The notes beneath the pieces were generated by a model. The model was not told where the DNA came from. It worked only from the letters and a program-made list of their open reading frames with translations, and did no database searches. Positions 1-7,986 of a DNA stretch of 64,000 bases are shown here, piece by piece. Made by a program: the position numbers and the translations under genes. This stretch comes from Fimbriiglobus ruber (GTDB taxonomy: Bacteria > Planctomycetota > Planctomycetia > Gemmatales > Gemmataceae): NCBI RefSeq assembly GCF_002197845.1, contig NZ_NIDE01000019.1, forward strand, positions 62,001-126,000, given 5' to 3'. The first letter of the stretch is position 1, and each line of letters starts with the position of its first letter.

Positions 1-1128
1 AGCGCGGAGGCCGAACACCTTCAACCGGACGACCCGCGGTGGCCGTATTTTCAGGGCATCGTCCTTGCGAACCGTGGCGAGCGAGAAGCCGCGATACCGC
101 ACCTTGTTCGCGCCGGTGAAAAGTCCGAGAAGGTCAGTAAAGGCCGATCCGTTCCGCACCTCGCGCTGGCCGAGACGCTACTCGCGATAGGGCGGACGGA
201 CGAGGCCGAGGAATCCCTCCGCCGCGCGGCGAGTGTGGGACCGGACGACCCGCGGGTCCAGTTCGATTCGGGCTTGCTCGCGGTCGCCCGGGATGGTTGG
301 GCCGTCGCCCGGGATCGTTTCGTTGCGTGTCTCGGAAGCCCGTTCGCCCGCCGCAAGGCGCGGATCCAACTGGCGGCCGTTTACCGCCGCCTGGGCGAAA
401 CGGCGAAAGCGGAAGAAGCCCGGTCCGAAGCCGGGCGGATGCCGCCGGACGCTGACTGGCCCGACCCGTTCGTCACGGAATACCTGCGGCGAGCCGTTCG
501 GAAAATGAGCCGGTACAAGTCCGCGGAGAGTCTGGAAGCACAGGGCCGGTTGGCCGAGGCAATTCGCGTCGCCGAACCGATGACGGCGGAATTTCCGGAC
601 GACGATTTGCCGCAGCTCATGCTCGGCCGGTTTCTCGCCCAGACGGGAGATTTCGACCGCGCGGAACGGGCTCTGAGGCGGGCTCTGCGTCTAGCCCCGG
701 ACAAAATCCAGACGCATTACCTGCTCGGCCTTCTGCTTCAACAGCGTGGGGAACGGTCGGCGGCGGCGGGCGACAGTGCCCGGGCGGCCGAGGCGTTCCA
801 GGAAGGAATCGCCCTGTCCCGCCGGGCTCTCGTCCTTAAACCCGATTACGGCTTCGCACACATGGCTCTCGGGCTGTTACTGAAGCAGTCGGGGGATAAG
901 GCGGAAGCTCTGTCCGAGCTTCGCGAGGCCGTTCGGTGTAACCCGGAATACGCGGAAATTCACCTTCAACTTGCGGAACTTCTGGTCGACCTCGGGCACC
1001 GGGATGAGGCCGTTCCGCGGTACGAGCGAGCGCTCCTGCTCGCCCCGCCCGGTTCGCCCTGGATTCCGACCGCCGCCGCGAAGGTTAAAGAATTGAAAAA
1101 TGCTCTGGATCAGCCGGGTAAACAATGA
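1..1128 (+). CDS. TPR-repeat protein, 5' end outside window
   Basis: The reading frame is open from the first base of the window to a TGA at 1126-1128, so at least 375 residues are encoded and the true start lies upstream. The protein is built of helical repeats typical of tetratricopeptide (TPR) units, for example LAEAIRVAEPMTAEFPDDD and RALRRALRLAPDKIQTHYLL, with the usual spacing of small and aromatic residues and Pro near position 32. TPR proteins are protein-protein interaction scaffolds; no catalytic domain is visible in this part. An internal ATG at 235 is not a credible start because the repeat pattern continues upstream of it. In planctomycetes such TPR proteins often accompany CRTAC1/ASPIC-UnbV proteins, and one lies nearby at 2997-4745 on the other strand. 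The link is only an inference. Confidence 0.8.
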   Translation, partial: SAEAEHLQPDDPRWPYFQGIVLANRGEREAAIPHLVRAGEKSEKVSKGRSVPHLALAETLLAIGRTDEAEESLRRAASVGPDDPRVQFDSGLLAVARDGWAVARDRFVACLGSPFARRKARIQLAAVYRRLGETAKAEEARSEAGRMPPDADWPDPFVTEYLRRAVRKMSRYKSAESLEAQGRLAEAIRVAEPMTAEFPDDDLPQLMLGRFLAQTGDFDRAERALRRALRLAPDKIQTHYLLGLLLQQRGERSAAAGDSARAAEAFQEGIALSRRALVLKPDYGFAHMALGLLLKQSGDKAEALSELREAVRCNPEYAEIHLQLAELLVDLGHRDEAVPRYERALLLAPPGSPWIPTAAAKVKELKNALDQPGKQ

Positions 1129-1196
1129 GTGACCCGGCTTCGAAGCACGTCGCCTTCATGCTGCGCGGGCGGGCGAAACTCGGGAAAGAATAGCAA

Positions 1197-1625
1197 TCAC
1201 TTCGTGAGTTTGAGGTCATACGCGTTCGGCGGCGGGGTCGCCGTGACGTCGACCGTGAGCGTCGTTTTGGACGGCTCACTGAATTTCGAGTTGAAGTTTG
1301 TTTTCGGCATCTTGCCGTCCGCCGAGGGCATCATCACGGGCGTGACGGTGACCTTGTACTTCCCGACGGGGGCGCCGGCTTTGCCACCGGTGTAGATCAT
1401 GTACTCACCGTCTTTGATCGCTCCCCCCGAGGGTACTCCCACCCCTTCGCCGACAAAGGTGTAAGTCACCTGCCCGGCCGGGAGCGGGGTGCCGTCGACG
1501 GTAATTTTCCCGCTTACGGGGACTGTCGTGAAATTCGGACCCTGATTGCACCCCGGCCCGCAACAGATGACGACTACTGGCACGGCGAACGCCGTGATTC
1601 GCACGAGGAAAGGCGGCAAGTTCAT
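1197..1625 (-). CDS. Small exported, probably lipid-anchored protein with transthyretin-like fold
   Basis: A 142-residue protein. The start at 1625 is preceded by CGGAG with five bases of spacing; an upstream ATG at 1679 would add 18 residues that do not look like a signal. The N-terminus is a hydrophobic export signal followed by a Cys-rich stretch (ICCGPGCNQG) that could carry a lipid anchor, although the lipobox is not canonical. After it comes VPVSGKITVDGTPLPAGQV, the pattern of small beta-sandwich (transthyretin/carboxypeptidase-regulatory-like) proteins that are abundant in planctomycetes. The gene lies 222 bases downstream of a DUF1559 gene on the same strand, the usual arrangement of this pair; the same pairing recurs at 35401-36839. 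The specific role is unknown. Confidence 0.7.
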   Translation of the reverse strand: MNLPPFLVRITAFAVPVVVICCGPGCNQGPNFTTVPVSGKITVDGTPLPAGQVTYTFVGEGVGVPSGGAIKDGEYMIYTGGKAGAPVGKYKVTVTPVMMPSADGKMPKTNFNSKFSEPSKTTLTVDVTATPPPNAYDLKLTK

Positions 1626-1773
1626 TGAAACTCCGTTTACGTTCGCTCGGAATGGAGAAGCTGCGAGACCGAATATCAATCAATGCCAATGGTCGTCGGT
1701 TTCGACTTCATGATTTGGCGGACGAGTCATTCAGCCTACTTAAGGTTCTCAAAAATTCTGGTCTTTTCTGGCA

Positions 1774-1807
1774 GCCAATAGCCCGGACCAACGTTCGGGC
1801 TATTGGC
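1774..1807 (-). terminator. Hairpin downstream of the first DUF1559 gene
   Basis: GCCAATAGCCCG at 1774-1785 pairs with CGGGCTATTGGC at 1796-1807, giving a perfect 12-bp stem with a 10-base loop. It lies 40 bases beyond the stop codon of the DUF1559 gene and upstream of the small lipoprotein gene. No clear T-run follows on the minus strand, so it may attenuate or stabilise the mRNA rather than terminate fully. Confidence 0.5.
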
Positions 1808-1847
1808 GATGGATTGACACAATCCGGGACACTCGCGGGGCGGCGGG

Positions 1848-2864
1848 TTACCAGTCACTCCCGAGCGTGTTACCGTCGTTCGGCGTGCATGCGTTCATCC
1901 AGGTTTGGGCAGACATACTGCCGGAGACCGTCCGGACGCTGCCGTCGCCCATTCCGACGATCATACTTCCCGTGTGCCCGCCCTGGGTGACGTACCAGTT
2001 GCAAGCGGCGATCGACGGGCCGCCCTGGAACGCGATCGTGCCTGTCGTGATTGCGGACGCCGTGGCGAAGACCGGGTTAGTGATATTCGCCCCGCCGTCG
2101 TTCATATTGGGCGAGTTCGGAATCCCCGAGTTCTGCGACCCGAAGGTCGGGCTCGTCCACGGGTCGCCGCCGTTCACGGTGGTGTTCCAGGCCCAGGCTG
2201 GAAGAGTACACCCGCCGCCGTTGGCCGAGGTGGGCGAACAATTCTTGAACCGTTCCGCGAAGCAGACGGTGTTGGACGTCCCGTCCGGCATGGCGATCTG
2301 GATCGAAAGGGGGCCGCGCGGGTCGAAGACCATGACGTTGGCCGCGTAGCAGGCCGACCCGTACCCGTCCCGCTGGATATTTTCGGCTTGCATCACACCA
2401 CAGCCGGTGGGGGCCGAATTCTGAGACGCGTCGGACGGGCAGATGTACGTGTTTACGATGATGCCGGTCAAATTCATCGAGTTGCCATTGGCCTGCGTGT
2501 AGAGCGGGCCCTGCTCGATGTAGGGCAGGAGGTAGTAGAAGATGGAGCCCGCGGTCCCGTCCGGATTTTGGGTCGGGCGGTTGGTGTAAGGGTTGGTCTG
2601 GCCGTTGGCGGCGCCTTCGACCGGCGGGACTTTACCGTACGTACCCTGGAAGTTGTGGACGCCAATGCCGATCTGCTTGACGTTGTTTTGGCACCGGCTG
2701 CGGGCGGCGGCCTCGCGGACCTTCTGGACCGCGGGCAGGAGCAACCCGATCAGGATGGCAATGATCGCGATCACGACCAGCAGTTCGATCAGCGTGAACC
2801 CGGTTTTCCGAAGTGCGAATGATGCCAGCCCACTCCCCCGCGAACCCTTCTTTGCCTCGAACAC
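1848..2864 (-). CDS. DUF1559 family pseudopilin-like protein
   Basis: A 338-residue protein starting at a GTG (2864), with a GGGA-type ribosome site about ten bases upstream. Near residue 20 it has the prepilin cleavage/methylation signature [20 protein letters not shown] followed by [17 protein letters not shown], the hallmark of planctomycete DUF1559 proteins. The C-terminal part contains the H-x9-DG motif (His, nine residues, Asp-Gly, in [15 protein letters not shown]). The signal resembles that of type II secretion or type IV pilus pseudopilins, so the protein is expected to be membrane-inserted by its N-terminal helix with the rest exported. The function of the DUF1559 domain is unknown; these genes form very large paralogous families in Gemmataceae. 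Confidence 0.92.
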   Translation of the reverse strand: MFEAKKGSRGSGLASFALRKTGFTLIELLVVIAIIAILIGLLLPAVQKVREAAARSRCQNNVKQIGIGVHNFQGTYGKVPPVEGAANGQTNPYTNRPTQNPDGTAGSIFYYLLPYIEQGPLYTQANGNSMNLTGIIVNTYICPSDASQNSAPTGCGVMQAENIQRDGYGSACYAANVMVFDPRGPLSIQIAMPDGTSNTVCFAERFKNCSPTSANGGGCTLPAWAWNTTVNGGDPWTSPTFGSQNSGIPNSPNMNDGGANITNPVFATASAITTGTIAFQGGPSIAACNWYVTQGGHTGSMIVGMGDGSVRTVSGSMSAQTWMNACTPNDGNTLGSDW

Positions 2865-2996
2865 GGCACACCGTCCCTTTCAGAAAGAAAAAGGAAAGAC
2901 TCCTAGAATCGATCGGGCGACGAGCCCAGTGACAAATAATCCCGACCGGCTCCGGCCTCGTCGCGCCGGCCGCCGGTTCGACACCGTCGGGCGAAC

Positions 2997-4745
2997 TCAC
3001 TTCCGCGCGGGGCGGCCCGCGCCTTTCCGGAGTTCGACGCGACGGTCCGCGTCGCACCCCTCCTCGAAGACCTCCGCCGTTCCGTCCGGCCAGACCACTT
3101 CGATTTCGTCGACGCGGGCCGCCGTGCCCAATCCGAAGTGGGCGCGGGGCTCGCTGCTGCAAAGGTAACTTTCCGCGGGGTTGAGCCACGCGGTCCGCGT
3201 TTGATCGCCCGCGCGGACCCGGATTTCCGCCCCGTATGCGTCCCGCTTGAGTGCGGGATCGAACGCGCGTACGATCAGCCAGTGGCCCCGATTCGGGGCC
3301 ACGTTCCGGTACAGACGGGCCGGGCCGCCGACCGACGTCACCAAAAGATCCTGGGCGCCGTCGCCGTCAAAATCGCCGCGGAGCAGCCCGCGGGATATCG
3401 CGTACTGCCCGGAAAACGGTTGATTCGCTTCGGAAACGTCGCGGAAACGCCCCCGGCCGTCGCCGCGGAACAGTTGATTTCGGTCGCCGTACCGGCTCCA
3501 GAACGGCCCGAGTGACCAGTCGTCGACGGCCGCGCGGGCGGCCACCCGGCCGTTGACGACCGCCAGGTCGAGAGCTCCGTCGTGGTCGAAGTCCGCGAGG
3601 AGGGTTCCGAATCCGGTCGCCCGCCAGGTGGGAGTAATTAACCCGGCCGCGGCCGACTGGTCGCGGAAGAATCCGCGCGGTTTTTGCGTCCAGAGGGTGT
3701 TGGTTTCTTCCGCGAGGTGCGTTACGAACAGGTCGAACATGCCGTCGCCGTTGACGTCCCCGAGCGCGACGCCCATGCCGGCCTGAGACTGGCCCATGTT
3801 GTTGTACGCGAGGCTCCGCTCGACCGCTTCCTCCTTGAACGTCCCGTTCTTCTGATTCATCCAGAGGTGGTTGGCGGCCCCGTCGTTGGCCACGAAGATG
3901 TCCGGCCACCCGTCGCCGTCGAAGTCGGCACAGACGACCCCCAACCCGGGCCCCGGTGTCCGACCGAGGCCGCTGGTCTCGGTCACGTCTTCAAACCGGG
4001 CGCGGGCAGGCGTGTTGCTTCCGGGCGTCGCTGCGGGTCGGCCTCCGAGGTTGTGAAAGAGTCGGCTGACGCGCCCTTTGAAAGTCTTGGGGGCACAAAA
4101 GTCGCGAGTGCCGTTCGGGGCCTGACAGGGCCAGGTCGGATCGTAGTCGACGTAGCTCAGGACGACGAGGTCGAGCCACCCGTCGCGGTCGTAGTCGAAA
4201 AACGCCGCCGACGTGCCCCAGGCCGGGTTGTCGACGCCGGACTCGCGGGTCACGTCGGAAAACGTCCCGTCGCCGTTATTGAGCAAGAGCCGGAGGCCGG
4301 TGTACTGGGTGACGACGAGGTCCGGTCGGCCGTCGTTGTTGAAGTCGCCGACGGCCACGCCCATGTTGTGCCCGGCGAAATCCAGTCCCGAGCCGGCGCT
4401 CGCGTCGCGGAACGTTCCGTCGGGTTGTTGGAGGTAGAAGACATTCTTGGGTCCGTTCGGTCCGCCGTTCTGGAGCAGAAGGATGTCGAGCCGCCCGTCG
4501 CCGTCTGCGTCGAACGCGGCGGCCCCGGAGCCGACCTGCTGGGGCATGAAGTACGTGCCCGCCGGACCCGGGTCGTGAACGAAGCGAATGCCGGACGCCT
4601 CGGTCACGTCCGTAAACCATGTTGACTCTTCTGGTTTTACGAGATCGGGGGTCGGTCCCGGTGTCGGTTGACGCGCGTAAACATACGCGAGCAGACTTGC
4701 CGCGAACAGGCACAGACACAGGATGCCAAGACCGACGCGCCGCAT
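2997..4745 (-). CDS. CRTAC1-type FG-GAP/VCBS repeat protein with ASPIC/UnbV domain
   Basis: A 582-residue exported protein. I chose the ATG at 4745, which directly precedes MRRVGLGILCLCLFAASLLA, a signal peptide or N-terminal anchor; a GTG at 4760 would add five residues. The body is a series of FG-GAP/VCBS repeats with calcium-binding-like loops (DADGDGRLDILL, DFNNDGRPDLVV, DYDRDGWLDLVV, DFDGDGWPDIFV, DVNGDGMFDLFV, DFDHDGALDLAV, DFDGDGAQDLLV), expected to form a beta-propeller. The C-terminus carries the ASPIC/UnbV domain (GAEIRVRAGDQTRTAWL ... HFGLG ... VDEIEVVWPDG). The family is secreted or surface-attached and often paired with TPR proteins. Substrate and partner are unknown. Confidence 0.9.
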   Translation of the reverse strand: MRRVGLGILCLCLFAASLLAYVYARQPTPGPTPDLVKPEESTWFTDVTEASGIRFVHDPGPAGTYFMPQQVGSGAAAFDADGDGRLDILLLQNGGPNGPKNVFYLQQPDGTFRDASAGSGLDFAGHNMGVAVGDFNNDGRPDLVVTQYTGLRLLLNNGDGTFSDVTRESGVDNPAWGTSAAFFDYDRDGWLDLVVLSYVDYDPTWPCQAPNGTRDFCAPKTFKGRVSRLFHNLGGRPAATPGSNTPARARFEDVTETSGLGRTPGPGLGVVCADFDGDGWPDIFVANDGAANHLWMNQKNGTFKEEAVERSLAYNNMGQSQAGMGVALGDVNGDGMFDLFVTHLAEETNTLWTQKPRGFFRDQSAAAGLITPTWRATGFGTLLADFDHDGALDLAVVNGRVAARAAVDDWSLGPFWSRYGDRNQLFRGDGRGRFRDVSEANQPFSGQYAISRGLLRGDFDGDGAQDLLVTSVGGPARLYRNVAPNRGHWLIVRAFDPALKRDAYGAEIRVRAGDQTRTAWLNPAESYLCSSEPRAHFGLGTAARVDEIEVVWPDGTAEVFEEGCDADRRVELRKGAGRPARK

Positions 4746-5038
4746 AAAGGTCGCCTTCACAAGAGCCGAGCCGGAGCGAAAACCGGTCAGAAACCCGCGC
4801 GAGTACGGGCTCGCTGGCCAACCCGGTGAGGGCGGACAGCCTCAATCACACAATAGTTCTGCTAACCATCCGCGTGGGCGAAACGAACGGCCGCATTCAC
4901 ACCAATCAAACCGAGATGCGTAGCAAATCGGCAGGATGGTCCTTCAAATCGAGTCTTTAGGAGTCGTTAACAACTTGTGAATTCAACGCAAGAATAATGC
5001 CGGCAGTCCGTCCCTGTCAACGAGTATTTCATTAAAAG
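4746..5038. other. Intergenic stretch up to the insertion sequence
   Basis: About 290 bases between the start of the CRTAC1-type gene and the left target duplication of the ISKra4-type element. It probably holds the promoter of the minus-strand CRTAC1 gene. I see no convincing gene, RNA or repeat here. The sequence becomes more AT-rich toward the insertion site. Confidence 0.4.
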
Positions 5039-5047
5039 AATTCGGAT
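5039..5047. repeat. Left 9-bp target-site duplication of the ISKra4-type element
   Basis: AATTCGGAT here is identical to 7528-7536 and directly abuts the terminal inverted repeats. It marks the original insertion point in the intergenic region. Confidence 0.88.
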
Positions 5048-5143
5048 GGGTGGGCAGCTCAAAAGGGGGCGGATTTTTTGATACTCTAATGGTGGCATTT
5101 TGGTGAGGTTAAAAATCCCCGTCCGAACCCCCCGAGCCCCGTC

Positions 5144-5386
5144 ATGGACACACTCACTCTGACCCCGGAACAAGAGCAACGGGCCGACGAACTCTACCAG
5201 CGGTTCCAGGATCTGTTCTGCGAGGAAGCCAAGCGGGTCGCCCGCCTGTTCGCCAGTAAGTCCGACGATCAACTCCTCGGGAAGACCGAGTTCGAACTCC
5301 GGGATCGGGTCCACGAACTGGCCGCCCGGAGTCTTCAGACCGCTCTCGACGAGCGGAAAAAAGGGGGTACCAGGGGTCGACCATGA
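5144..5386 (+). CDS. ISKra4-family transposase, N-terminal frame
   Basis: An 80-residue frame that forms the upstream part of a two-frame transposase. It is rich in charged helical sequence (LTPEQEQRADELYQRFQDLF) and ends ...DERKKGGTRGRP. Its stop TGA (5384-5386) overlaps the ATG of the next frame (5383) as ATGA. The run A6G5 at 5357-5367 lies just before the end, and the downstream frame is open back through it, so a -1 shift on AAA-AAA would fuse the two frames into one protein of about 460 residues. Either translational coupling or programmed frameshifting is possible; ISKra4 relatives are known with one or two frames. Confidence 0.72.
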   Translation: MDTLTLTPEQEQRADELYQRFQDLFCEEAKRVARLFASKSDDQLLGKTEFELRDRVHELAARSLQTALDERKKGGTRGRP

Positions 5387-6552
5387 CGTGCCCGCACTGC
5401 CGGGAATCGGCCCGGTGCAAGGGATTCAAGTCCCGTCAATTGGTCAGCCTGTTCGGTCCGCTCGAGTACTCCCGGCACTACTACTTGTGCCGGCACTGCC
5501 ACCACGGGATATCGCCCCTGGACGGGGTGCTCGGGTTACGGGCTCACGACCTGACCCCGGCCGCCGACGAGGTCGTCTGCCTGTCCGGGTTGGAGGATAG
5601 TTTCGCCACGGCCGCCGACACGGTGTTGCCGCGGTTGGCCGGTCTGCGAGTGAGTGAGTCGACGGTCCAGCGGGCGACCGAGGCCGCCGGCGAGCGGTTG
5701 GCCGAAGCCCAACATGCGGGCCAGACGTTCGGCCCGTCGACCCCGTGGGCGTGGCACAAGGATGCCGACGGGAAAACGGTCGGTTACGTGTCGGTCGACG
5801 CCACCGGCGTCGGGCAACAAGGTTCCCGCGGTGCCAAGGCCGAGGGGCGGATGGCGTACATCGGGATGATTTACAACCCGGTCCCCGAGGAACGCCCACG
5901 GTGGGCGAATCCGACGGCGGCCAAGCGACCGGAGTGGAAGGCCCGGTACGTGTCCCAGGTGCGGTCGCTCGCGGAGTTGGCCGAGCCGTTGCGGCGACAA
6001 GCCTCCCAGGTGAATCTGGGCGGTGCCGATCGATGGGTCGCGTTGTCCGACGGGGGCATTGGGTTGGAGGACTTCCTGCGGGCGAATTTCCCCCGTGTGG
6101 AAGCCGTCATCTTGGACTTCTACCACGTGGCCGAATACGTCGCCAAACTGTCCCGCGTCCTGCATCCGGGGGACGCGGACGCGGACCGGCGATGGCGGGA
6201 GACGACGTGCGAGGAACTCAAGACCTCCGGCGGATCCGCCGTGCTAGAGAAGGTCCGGTCGTTGGATCTCGCCGACCGGGCCGGGGCGGCGAGTGTTCGT
6301 GCGGAGGTCGTGACGTACTTCACGAATCAGACCCATCGGATGGATTACCCGCACTACTTGGCCCAGGGCTGGCAGATCGGCAGTGGTCCGGTGGAGAGTG
6401 CCTGCAAGACGGTCATCGGGGAACGCATGAAGGGCGGGGGAATGCGTTGGGGCGAGGACGGCGCCGATGCGATGAGCCACTTGCGCGCGCTGTTTTGTAG
6501 CTCGGATAACCAGTGGGCGGCGTTTTGGTCTAAGAGGCTGTCCGAAAAGTGA
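5383..6552 (+). CDS. ISKra4-family transposase, main frame (C-terminus altered by nested IS)
   Basis: A 389-residue protein. The N-terminus is a zinc-ribbon-like segment with four Cys pairs (CPHC..., ARCKGF..., CRHCHHG), followed by a DDE-type transposase core with YVSVDATGVG (first acidic residue), the segment ending AVILDFYHVAEYVAKLSRVL (second), and the conserved GSGPVESACKTVIGERMKGGGMRW near the C-terminus (catalytic Glu). It starts at ATG 5383, inside the stop of the preceding frame. The last codons and stop (6550-6552) lie within the left end of the nested IS5-family element: the ancestral C-terminus was FWSKN, now FWSKRLSEK. The change affects only the extreme tail, so catalytic competence may be kept. 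Confidence 0.85.
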   Translation: MTCPHCRESARCKGFKSRQLVSLFGPLEYSRHYYLCRHCHHGISPLDGVLGLRAHDLTPAADEVVCLSGLEDSFATAADTVLPRLAGLRVSESTVQRATEAAGERLAEAQHAGQTFGPSTPWAWHKDADGKTVGYVSVDATGVGQQGSRGAKAEGRMAYIGMIYNPVPEERPRWANPTAAKRPEWKARYVSQVRSLAELAEPLRRQASQVNLGGADRWVALSDGGIGLEDFLRANFPRVEAVILDFYHVAEYVAKLSRVLHPGDADADRRWRETTCEELKTSGGSAVLEKVRSLDLADRAGAASVRAEVVTYFTNQTHRMDYPHYLAQGWQIGSGPVESACKTVIGERMKGGGMRWGEDGADAMSHLRALFCSSDNQWAAFWSKRLSEK

Positions 6553-7484
6553 CCTTGCTGTAAGTTGTGCGTCTCTTGTAAGTTAGTCGCTCCTTCGTAC
6601 TCGAGGAGCGAAGTCATGGATGCGACCGTTCGCAAACCGTATCCGACCGATTTGACCGACCTCCAATGGGAGATCATCCAGGTCGTCCTGCCGGCCGCCC
6701 GACCCGGAGGACGCCCCCGGTCGGTGGACCTCCGGGAGGTGCTGAACGCGATCGTGTACGTGAACCGGTCGGGGTGTCAGTGGTCGATGCTCCCGCACGA
6801 CTTCCCGGCCAAGAGTACGGTGTACGAATACTTCGCCCAGTGGCGGGACGATGGCACCTGGCAAGAACTCCTGGATGTCCTCCGGGAGGGGTATCGGGAA
6901 GTCCACGCCCCGAGTCACGAGCGGACCCCGAGTGCCGCGAGCATCGACAGCCAGTCGGTCAAAGGGACCGAACACGCGGGCGGGAACGGGTACGATGCGG
7001 GCAAGAAAATCCAGGGCCGGAAGCGGTCGATCGTGGTCGATACGCTGGGCCTGCTGATGGTCGTGGCGGTGACCGCCGGGCACGTCGACGACGCGGCCGC
7101 GGCCCCGACCGTACTCGAAGGGTTGGACCGTGACGCGTACCCGCGATTGAAGGTCGTGTGGGCCGACGGGAAGTACCACAACCATGCCCTGAACGGGTGG
7201 AAAGACGGCCACACGGAACTCGGATGGGAACTCGTCATCGTCCGCCGACCGGACGGGGTCAAGGGGTTCACCCTGTTACCCAAGCGGTGGGTCGTCGAGC
7301 GGACGTTCGGGTGGCTCGGGCGGGCCCGGCGGTTAAGTCGTAATTATGAGCGACTGAATAGTTCCAGCGAATCCATGATTCGTGTGCGGTCAATCCAGCT
7401 GATCCTCAATCGCATGGATCCACAAGAGCGTTATCCCCCGTTTAAATATAGAGTTGCATCAAAATAGTCTTCCCGGACAGGCTC
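6534..7484 (+). mobile_element. IS5-family insertion sequence (IS1031-like), nested
   Basis: A 951-bp element. The left end is 6534-6550 (GAGGCTGTCCGAAAAGT) and the right end 7468-7484, whose reverse complement begins GAGCCTGTCCG; 13 of 17 positions match. Each end is flanked by TAA (6531-6533 and 7485-7487), the 3-bp TNA target duplication typical of the IS1031 group. It contains one uninterrupted transposase gene and appears structurally complete. It landed in the last codons of the ISKra4-type transposase, in the same orientation. Confidence 0.88.
6616..7467 (+). CDS. IS5-family DDE transposase
   Basis: A 283-residue protein. I chose the ATG at 6616, which is preceded by GAGGAG at good spacing; an in-frame start at 6565 lacks one and would add 17 non-conserved residues. 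It begins RKPYPTDLTDLQWEIIQ..LP, the usual DUF4096-type N-terminal domain of these enzymes, with a GCQWSMLPHDFP motif. The catalytic acidic residues are visible in AASIDSQSVKG (Asp), VVWADGKYHN (Asp) and RWVVERTFGWLGRARRLSRN (Glu in the YREK-like signature). The gene is intact from start to stop, so the element may still move. It acts on its own terminal repeats at 6534-6550 and 7468-7484. Confidence 0.92.
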   Translation: MDATVRKPYPTDLTDLQWEIIQVVLPAARPGGRPRSVDLREVLNAIVYVNRSGCQWSMLPHDFPAKSTVYEYFAQWRDDGTWQELLDVLREGYREVHAPSHERTPSAASIDSQSVKGTEHAGGNGYDAGKKIQGRKRSIVVDTLGLLMVVAVTAGHVDDAAAAPTVLEGLDRDAYPRLKVVWADGKYHNHALNGWKDGHTELGWELVIVRRPDGVKGFTLLPKRWVVERTFGWLGRARRLSRNYERLNSSSESMIRVRSIQLILNRMDPQERYPPFKYRVASK

Positions 7485-7527
7485 TAAGAATTAGACCAGC
7501 TTCTGCCCCCTTACGTGACGCTCACCC

Positions 7528-7536
7528 AATTCGGAT
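7528..7536. repeat. Right 9-bp target-site duplication of the ISKra4-type element
   Basis: AATTCGGAT, identical to 5039-5047, begins at the base after the right terminal repeat. Two intact copies suggest the outer insertion has not been rearranged by deletion at either end. Confidence 0.88.
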
Positions 7537-7986
7537 GAGTTGTCTCGAAAGTCAACGAGAAATGAAGCTTATGTCATTTTTCGGTCGCGAACTGCCTGTG
7601 CGAATGACGATGTCGGTTCTGCTAACCGACCCGATATGGTCGAAGAAAACTCGGCCGTGAATTCTGGGAAACGTGGTCGCCTCCGCTGTCAGGTTACACG
7701 GCTCTGGCCGTAATACGTGTACTGTTACCGTTTACGCCTATCGGCAGTGGCATCCGGTCTTCCGCCCGAAAGATCGGGATTCTTGGACCCAGCGAGGTGG
7801 CGGCACCAGACCGTTCGAGAGACACGGGCTCGGAAGGCGTATCAGTGCGACTCGGTCAGCTGGCGAAACTGCCGCTCCGGATTCTCGTTGACGAGCGTCA
7901 GCAGTTCGGGTGAGATGCTTTAACTCGTGGAAAACACACTTTCTGGGCGTTGCAGACGATGGGTGTCTCGTTCGGTGAACTCCTTC
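7537..7986. other. Intergenic region between insertion sequence and dynamin-like operon
   Basis: About 450 bases. Short open frames at 7673-7923 show no recognisable family, no strong ribosome site and no codon bias like their neighbours, so I do not call genes. The promoter of the dynamin-like operon should lie in this region, but I cannot point to a specific box. Confidence 0.4.

Larger units (their letters stand above)
5048..7527 (+). mobile_element. ISKra4-family insertion sequence, interrupted by a nested IS5-family element
   Basis: The element is bounded by imperfect terminal inverted repeats: 5048-5073 on the left (begins GGGTGGGC, contains AAGGGGGC) and 7502-7527 on the right, 19 of 26 positions matching by eye. 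Immediately outside lie identical 9-bp direct repeats AATTCGGAT at 5039-5047 and 7528-7536, a target duplication of the length known for ISKra4-group elements. It encodes two overlapping frames (5144-5386 and 5383-6552). Removing the nested element (6534-7484) and one TAA copy gives an original length of about 1,526 bp and restores a transposase ending ...FWSKN with stop TAG at 7492-7494. Boundaries, duplication and nested reconstruction are read from the sequence; the family assignment is from protein similarity recalled from known families. Confidence 0.88.

Noticed and set aside
7673-7923. Short frames upstream of the first dynamin-like gene
   Set aside because: Two overlapping frames with no codon bias or ribosome site; likely non-coding.
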